This document shows, one piece after another, positions 57,901 through 64,000 of a stretch of 64,000 bases of DNA. Source of the stretch: Nymphaea colorata (taxonomy: Eukaryota > Streptophyta > Magnoliopsida > Nymphaeales > Nymphaeaceae); contig NC_045151.1 in the NCBI RefSeq assembly GCF_008831285.2, positions 7,703,682 through 7,767,681 of the forward strand, read 5' to 3'. Both the position numbers and the translations under genes were made by a program. The first letter of the stretch is position 1. Each line of letters starts with the position of its first letter. The notes beneath the pieces were generated by a model, which ran no database searches, was not told the DNA's origin, and saw nothing but the letters and a program-made list of their open reading frames with translations.

Positions 57901-59150
57901 GACACATGATTTTATCAACTTGGATGTTTAGTTCATATGGAGTAAAACTGAATTTTATCATTTTCTAAGAGTCAAACACTCTTAGAATTAATATTTTAAT
58001 TTTAATCCATTTAAATCAGAATAAAATCTGATTTTTTATGACAATTTTGAGGAAAAAAGATGATATCCACGTTTCCTCTATATTTTAAAGTTTGATTTCA
58101 TCCTCATTTGCCCAATTCTTAATTGTTTTGAGTTTCTCATCCATGACTCAAGCTTGTTGACTGCATCTCTAATTCATGTGCTTAATAATGTGATGAACAC
58201 ATTTAGAGAAAGTCCTACATTTTAATCAAAATCAATCTTCATGTATAGATTGTATGACGTGTGATTGCAATGAATGAAATTTGAGAGATTGTGAGAGAGT
58301 GAAGAATGAATGTTTTATATGAATGAACTTTGAGAGATTATGAGAAAGAGAAGAATGAATGCCTCATATAATTTCCCTTTCTATTCTATGCATTCACTTT
58401 TACTTAAAATCAATAGCACCACATGCACATTCTCAAGAAATTAAGTGATTCAAATTTGAGTTGCAAAAAGTAACAAGTCATATTACAACAAGAATTTGTA
58501 AATTTCACTTAACTTCAAAAGAAAACGTAAGCAATGCATTCACATTCTTGGTCAAAATATGTTTAGAAAACAATACATTTTCTAACAATTTGAAACCTAT
58601 GTTCCATCAAAAGAATGAACTCTACCTAACCAAATCACACGATTTGGCAAAAGAAGAATTCAAAATAAATTTTGATCATAAGATGATCACAATTTCAACT
58701 CATGAATCATCTTGAGTTCACAATAAAGAACTCAATTTTAATCTTCAAAGTCTCTAAGAATTGTGGATTTCAAATCAAATTGCACCAAAATAAAGGTTTT
58801 TTTAAATCAAGTTGAAAACCCTCCAATCTTCAAATTCATTTTCAAAACAAGTTCAAATCACATATTCAAAATGAATTTTGGTTCTTAAATCTAAAACCTC
58901 AATGCACAAGTATATAGGATTTGTATCAATAACTCGTACATGATCCAAATGATCTTTAGTCCTTGGTCAAATTACCCATGTTAAAGGCAACATGAACGGT
59001 TGGACGTCGTACTGACGGGCAGATCCCTTTTCTCTTAAAATTTTATTTTCCTCAAAACCTCAATTTTGAAAGAATTTTACTGATTCGCATTTTGACACCA
59101 TTTGAGGAAGGAGTGGGGTGCGAATATTCGGTTTAGCCCTTAAACAAAAG
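54907..59150. other. AT-rich region without genes
   Basis: No coding sequence recognised. There is a GTGGGCCCCACCTAG stretch near 55212, a promoter-like CTCTATATAAACTC at about 56310 followed by a CT-rich leader, and a short (TA)n at 57290-57315. The combination resembles a long gypsy-type LTR, but both borders are unproven. Confidence 0.35.
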
Positions 59151-59159
59151 CTTTAATAG

Positions 59160-59550
59160 TCTTAATCATGTCTCAGTTCATTAAAGTCTCGAACCGAGAC
59201 GCCACACCAAACAAAAGAAAAACAATAATAAAAGATCGAGATGATCCGTCGCGGCTGTCCAAAGCATCTCAGACCTTGTGAGTCTGAGGGTAACTTGTCT
59301 GGGTTCCGCCCAGACTCTTCCAAACGTCTTCCACAGGTAGCTCGGCGTCCCCCTAAGCGGTTTCAACCTGGAAACTTTCCTAGGTTTGCCTTAGGCTGAC
59401 TCGTTTTGATCAGGATCCTTCACAACAATTGGGTGGGCTCAGTCTTCTCTCGGGTCTGGGTCCTCTTCCTTGGCGCTGACCACTGTTTCCTTCCTTGGTT
59501 GCTGCCAGACCCCTGCCTTCTCTTCACACAACTCGATGCACACGCCAACA
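59160..59550 (-). repeat. Start of the gypsy 3' LTR (lower border not defined)
   Basis: Twenty-seven bases past the pol stop, the minus strand has the purine tract GGAGGGTGGAAA followed by TGTTGGCGTG at 59550, the expected start of the LTR. The other end was not recognised; 59160 is approximate. Confidence 0.5.
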
Positions 59551-59577
59551 TTTCCACCCTCCATGTTAGCCTCCTCC

Positions 59578-60102
59578 CTAGACATCACAATGCCTTCGGT
59601 GACTAACTCTCGCATTGTCGCTGACTGTCGTCATCGCACCCTGCTGCACTCGGCCAGGCGGCTGGCCTCGGCGTGGTGTCTGGTAGGACCGTAACAGATC
59701 CTCCTTAAATCGAGCTTGTCCCCAAGCTCGTGCATCAAGAAATTGGTGGGCAATCTGATCATATTCTTTCCATGACGTCCTGCTGTCGGGTCCTCCCCAT
59801 TCAACTAAAACCTCGCGTCTCAGCCTACCATTCCTTTGGACATGACGATGTCGTAGTATACGATAGGGTGTAGGCTGTTGATCGGGTATCTGCTCTATCT
59901 GTACTTGCAACGGCCCGAAGTATGGTTTCAGATGAGTAACATGAAATACAGGATGAACAAGGGCTGTCTGTGGAAGAGCAAGCCTATAGGTTGCTCTCCC
60001 GATCTTCTGCAGTATCGGACGAGGCCCATAATATCTTGGAAGAAGCTTTGAGTAAGGCTGTCCTAGAAGGATTTTTGCCTCATAGGGAGCCTTTTGAGCC
60101 AA
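59578..60102 (-). pseudogene. Gypsy integrase C-terminus and chromodomain
   Basis: The frame reads LPRYYGPRPILQKIGRATYRL, the conserved C-terminal part of gypsy integrase. About 60 residues later comes a chromodomain-like segment with RILRHRHVQRNGRL, EVLVEWGG and TSWKEYDQI. In active relatives the chromodomain directs integration to particular chromatin. The frame is shifted by one base relative to the upstream integrase part, near 60100. It ends in TAG at 59578-59580. Confidence 0.88.
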
Positions 60103-60990
60103 ACGTAGTCACCCACAACAAATTCTCAGTCTTTTCGGCCTTTATCATATGTTTGTTTCATCTGATTTTGCACCTTGATGATGTTCTGCTTAAGAGAAGC
60201 CAACACCTCATCCCTTGAGCGTAACTCACAATCCACCCCATCTTCCATTATTGTACCTCCTTCATACCTTAGAATCAAGGGAGGTGGAAACCCATAAAGA
60301 GCTTCATATGGTGTGATTCCTGTTCCTGAGTGCCAGCTAGTGTTATAGGACCATTCGGCCCAAGATAAGTACTTTACCCAAGTACTACGCCTCTCGCCTG
60401 CAAAACACCAAAGGTATGTTTCTAAGGACCAGTTGACAATTTTGCTCTGCCCGTCCATCTGCAGGTGGTGAGCGGCACTGAACTACAAAGTTGTGCCCAT
60501 AAGCTTCATGTATTCCTTCTAGAAGGTACTCAAGAAGATTGAGTCTCTATCACATACTATTGACTGGGGCATGCCGTGAAGTTTACCGATGTAATCCTAG
60601 TAACCCGTTGCCACATTGGCCCGTGGTACAACTTGAGCAAGGACACGAAGTGGCTATACTTTGTCAGTCGGTCTACTATCACTAGCATGGCTTCTTTGCT
60701 CTTTGAACGTGGCATTGCATCAATAAAGTCCATAGTGATATCGACCCATGGGTTGGTAAGCACGGGTAGTGGGTTCAAATGGCGGGGAGGCTTGGTCGCC
60801 TCATACTATTCACGCTGGCACACAAGCCATTGCTTCACAAAGGCATGAACATATGCTTTTATTCCTTGCCACTAGAACTGTGCCTTAATTCGGCTGAGGG
60901 TCCTAGCGACCCATTCATGACCCACTAAAACATCTGCTTTTATTTCTGCAATAAATTTTGCTTTAAGGCTCATCCTGGTATTACTACTAC
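60103..60990 (-). pseudogene. Gypsy integrase zinc-binding and catalytic core, broken
   Basis: The N-terminal zinc region (GHEWVARTLSRIKAQF near 60900) has lost one expected Cys (QWLVC). The core follows with WVDITMDFIDAMPRSK and VDRLTKYSHFV (60690-60740), CDRDSIFLSTF near 60545, and a segment reading MDGQSKIVNWSLETYL (about 60420-60460). In the last one the position normally held by the third catalytic acid is Lys. There are in-frame stops, including TGA in the KD-stop-EFVVGDYV segment near 60125, and at least one frameshift. Confidence 0.87.
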
Positions 60991-61532
60991 ATGATTCTTG
61001 CACTGAAGTAGATTACCCTTCACGGTATAGTAGGGTATTGACCCTGGATTCTGACTAAGCCCTTCATCCTCCTGCTGCTCGGCATCCAACCTTTCCGAAA
61101 GATCCGTTTCTAAAACTGATAAGGTAGCAAGATGCTCACTTAGGCACGATAGGGCATCTGCAGCCGTATTGTCGAGACCACATTTATACACAATGTCAAA
61201 GTCATATCCTAGCAGCTTGGCTAACCAACACTATTGGGTGGAGTAGAGACACACTGCTTCAATATATACCTTAAGCTGTTATGGTCCGCTTTCACTATAA
61301 ACCATTGGCCAATGAGGTATGGCCTCCATTTGACGATGACCAAAAGTTCCTTCCCATACGTCAAAAGAGGTTTGGCACAACTAGTGAGTGCTTCTGACAT
61401 ATAGGCTATAGGGTAGCCTTCTTGACTGAGAATGGCCCCAATACCGATGTCACATATGTTAGTCTCCACAACAAATGGCTTGTTGAAGTCGGGAAGAGTC
61501 AATACTGGTGTGGGCATAAGGGCCGACTTCAA
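60991..61532 (-). pseudogene. Gypsy RNase H domain, catalytic residue changed
   Basis: KPFVVETNICDIGIGAILSQ is followed by PIAYMSEALTS, LLTYGKELLVIVKWRPYLIG and ADHNSLRYILKQ, then the linker GLDNTAADALSCLSEH towards integrase. The first catalytic Asp of the usual ETD motif reads Asn. A frameshift separates the domain from the linker near 61220. Confidence 0.88.
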
Positions 61533-62377
61533 ACTATCAAACGCTGCCTGTATTTTTTCATTCCAACCCCATTCTTTAACATTTGTGACAAAGGGGCTAC
61601 AATGATACCGTAGCCCTGGATGAATCTAAGGTAGTATCTTGTCAAACCAAGGAACCCCCGCAAGCTTTTCAAATCCTTGGGCAAGGACCATTTATCTATC
61701 GCATGTGATTTTTTAGGATCGGCTCTTACCCCTTCCTTCAATACAATATGCCCCAAGTAGCCTATAGAGGACACGCCGAAACTACACTTAGACCGTTTGG
61801 CATATAGGCTCTTCTCCGGAAGAAGTTGTAGAGTCTTGGCTAGATGAATGACGTGTTGCTCAAGAGATTAACTGTAAACCAGAATATCATAAAAAAAGAC
61901 TAGGATAAAATCTCAAAGATGGCGCCTGAATATATCATTCATGCAGTGTTAGAATATTGCTAGTTTATTTGCTAACCCAAACGGCATGACTAGAATCTCA
62001 TAATGTCCAACATGAGTCCTAAAGGCCGTTTTCTCAATATCACCTTCCTCCATCATGATATAGTGATATCTTGCCTGCAAATCCAATTTAGAGAAAACAG
62101 AAACTCCGGTTAACTCGTCCAATAATTCGTTAATAACCAGAGTTGGATGGCGGTCTTTAACAGTGGCCTCATTGAGTGTCCTGTAGTTCACGCAGAAGCG
62201 CCACATGTTATCCTTGTTTTTTACGAGAAGTACAGGTGAAGAGAATGGGCTACTGCTTGGATGGATGATTCCTCCGTCTAACATCTCTTTGACCAGTCTC
62301 TCAATTTTGATTTTCTGGTCACAACCATACCTATACGGTCTCACATTTACTGGTTCGGCTTCCTGTGCGAGCACCAC
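61529..62377 (-). pseudogene. Gypsy reverse transcriptase, broken
   Basis: The N-terminal half (61949-62377) includes [22 protein letters not shown], split by convention as [13 protein letters not shown] and PVLLVKNKD, then [13 protein letters not shown] and VMPFGLAN. The catalytic region near 61880-61900 reads VFFYDILVYS, where the first of the two adjacent Asp residues is Tyr. After a stop, the C-terminal half (61529-61774) continues with GYLGHIV, LPKDLKSLRGFLGLTRYYLRF and APLSQML. Two frames are used. Confidence 0.9.
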
Positions 62378-62946
62378 ACGATGAACATAGGACCACTTGG
62401 GTGCCAGACCCTTGGGTTCAGCAAAGACATCCTCAAACTGTCCCAGTACTTGCTGAATTTCAGCAGGTACATCCTCCTCCTCATTCTCAACTGTGGTACA
62501 TCTGTTGCCATGGCCACTAACATAAAAGTGGGCTGCAGCATGGCATTAGCCCTCATCGCAGCCTTGGGCTCTGCACTTGTCTTTACCGCGGTAAGGGTGA
62601 CTGGGTTGTCACCTCCCTCCTTAGCAAAGCTCATACACATGTTTTTGAAGTCCCAAGAGATTATGCCCAAGGTCTCAAGCCACTTCACTCCAAGTACTAT
62701 GTCCACTCCTCCTATTGGTAAGACCAACATATCCACTTTGAACGGTATCCTCTTTATCACCAATTCCACGTTTTTGCAAATATGGTTGCATGCCAATTGA
62801 GAGCCATCTCCTACCATGACCATAAGGGGATCTTGTATGGTCATTTGGCAATCAATAGACTTTGTTGCCTCAATACTTGTAAAATTGTGCGTTGCCCTGA
62901 AATCAAGCAACACCAACATTTTTTTTCCTCCTACTGTCCCCATAAC
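62378..62946 (-). pseudogene. Gypsy aspartic protease and spacer, broken
   Basis: VGGKKMLVLLDFRATHNF corresponds to the retropepsin active site, with Phe-Arg where Ser/Thr-Gly is expected after the Asp. PIGGVDIVLGVKWLETLG and WDFKNMCMSF follow. A frameshift near 62500 separates it from the sequence leading into reverse transcriptase. The upstream side is cut by the MITE at 62947. Confidence 0.87.
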
Positions 62947-63171
62947 TAGGCCTGGGCCACGGGCCGGGTACCCGAACACCCGGGTTGGCCCGGTTCGACC
63001 CGATAATAATAAAAAATTAATTTTTTTTATTTTTTAAATTTAATAATGTGTATTTTATTATTAAAAACATGTTTTATATTATTAAAAATTATTTTATAAT
63101 TTTATAAAATATTTGTTTTTATTTTTAAACGGGTCGGACCGAGTCAGGACCCAACCCGACGCCCACCCCTG
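62947..63171. mobile_element. hAT MITE, 225 bp, TSD CCCATAAC
   Basis: A perfect 8-bp repeat CCCATAAC lies at 62939-62946 and 63172-63179. The ends are TAGGCCTGGGCC and GCCCACCCCTG (reverse complement CAGGGGTGGGC), close to the widespread plant hAT terminus TAGGGGTGGGC. The core is AT-rich and the flanks GC-rich (ACGGGCCGGGTACCCG; AAACGGGTCGGACCG). Removing the insert and one target copy joins the gypsy frame. Confidence 0.95.
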
Positions 63172-64000
63172 CCCATAACCCTCATGGCATTCGGCTGGTT
63201 TGGGTCCATCATCCAGTGGTAGGTGCTATCAACCTCAACTAGTGGATCTGGGTTCTCTTGTTCGATACTTTCCTCTGGTGGGGTTTCTTCTTGAGGAACT
63301 GTCTCTTCCCCATCGCTCTCATCCCTGACTACTAGTAATTGTAGACGCTTGCACCGATGTTTCTTTTCTCATTTTCCTTTACAAGTGAAGCATAGATTTT
63401 GCTTTATTAGCTCTTCTCTTTCTTTCGGACTGATGTAGGTAGTCAGGACATTGTTCCTGAAATTGGTTCAAGTTTCGAACCTCCTCTCGATAGTTTGAGA
63501 GTTTTGAGAGTCCTCCTTTTTAATCGGTTGAGGTACCTTGGCAGGGAACACCTTTCCTTTGTTCACTTCGTTGGCTTTGTAGGACTTATGTAGGGCATAG
63601 AACCTATGATTCTTCTCTTCAACTGTCCTTGTTTTAGCAAAACACTCTACCAACTCGGTGGAATTCTAGCACAACATTTCTATGCGTATTTCCTCTTTTA
63701 GTCCTCTGATCAAGGCCTTTGTGGGCCAATCTTGAACCATGCATGCAAGATTTTCAAAACGGCTTTGATATTCTTGTACTGAGGAATTTGTCCCATGTCC
63801 TTGAGTTCTACATCAAAATTGGTGAAAGAAGAATCACCAAATTGGACTTGCAAGGACTCCTTGAAATTGTCCCAATCTATAGCCGGATGTGTATGTTTCA
63901 GCCAGCGGTACCACTGCATGGCCTCTCCTTCGAAATGCAACATGGATAGGATGATCCACTCATCTTCGGGCACATGTTGACAGGCGAAATATTATTCCAC
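63172..64000 (-). pseudogene. Gypsy gag (partial at window edge), broken
   Basis: The conserved gag segment ILSMLHFEGEAMQWYRWLK (about 63905-63960) is followed by WDNFKESLQVQFG. After a frameshift near 63780 come LVECFAKTRTVEEKN and, near 63370-63410, a zinc knuckle CFTCKGK-stop-EKKHRCK whose frame contains a TGA. An acidic stretch then leads to the MITE at the gag-protease junction. Confidence 0.87.

Larger units (their letters stand above)
59160..64000 (-). mobile_element. Ty3/gypsy chromovirus-like retrotransposon, partial, coding-dead
   Basis: Minus-strand order gag, protease, reverse transcriptase, RNase H, integrase, chromodomain, purine tract, LTR is the Ty3/gypsy arrangement. A chromodomain after integrase marks the chromovirus branch. 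The 5' LTR and gag start lie beyond 64000. Frameshifts, stops and a MITE insertion disrupt every domain. Confidence 0.9.

Overview
This is a stretch of a flowering-plant nuclear genome. The evidence is a plant-type DYW-class pentatricopeptide (PPR) gene, a seven-exon nuclear gene for a mitochondrial-type DEAD-box RNA helicase with GT-AG introns, and a high density of Ty1/copia and Ty3/gypsy remnants, LTRs and small hAT-type elements. The species cannot be named from the sequence. Only two host genes are well supported and both lie on the minus strand: an intronless PPR-DYW gene (7359-9638) and a helicase of the Arabidopsis RH9/RH53 (PMH1/PMH2) type spread over 36607-48770. If both are organelle-targeted, as their families usually are, they act in organelle RNA processing (editing and intron splicing). 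Nothing here links them functionally.

Layout. 1-866: 3' end of a copia element (RNase H plus LTR). 867-7358: intergenic, with small tandem duplications and an 831-bp hAT-like element. 7359-9638: PPR gene. 9639-17448: intergenic, with a second hAT-like element and a polypurine/polypyrimidine block. 17449-28951: nested retrotransposons; an old copia-type LTR/internal region is interrupted by a structurally complete but coding-dead 6.06-kb copia element (18252-24311, TSD AAACA). 28738-28935 and 30593-30786: two hAT MITEs of one family, each inside retrotransposon sequence. About 29.6-31.2 kb: minus-strand copia remnant. 34.7-35.9 kb: three diverged copies of a roughly 490-bp tandem repeat. 36607-48770: helicase gene, whose 7.8-kb intron 4 holds three hAT-like elements (one nested in another) and a 300-bp minisatellite. 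48.9-49.4 kb: small repeats just upstream of the helicase gene. 50.4-51.8 kb: dead copia gag/integrase. 51.8-59.2 kb: no gene seen, probably LTR-derived. 59.2-64 kb: minus-strand chromodomain Ty3/gypsy element, coding-dead and split by a MITE.

The most coherent unusual signal is a family of hAT-like nonautonomous elements (3906-4736, 10201-10542, 41387-43056, 41818-42165, 43481-43985). Each is bounded by an exact 8-bp target-site duplication read directly from the sequence. Their subterminal regions are rich in GTACCC/GGGTAC, and in four of the five a TA-rich microsatellite sits about 50-85 bp inside the GTACCC-type end. No transposase is encoded in the window.
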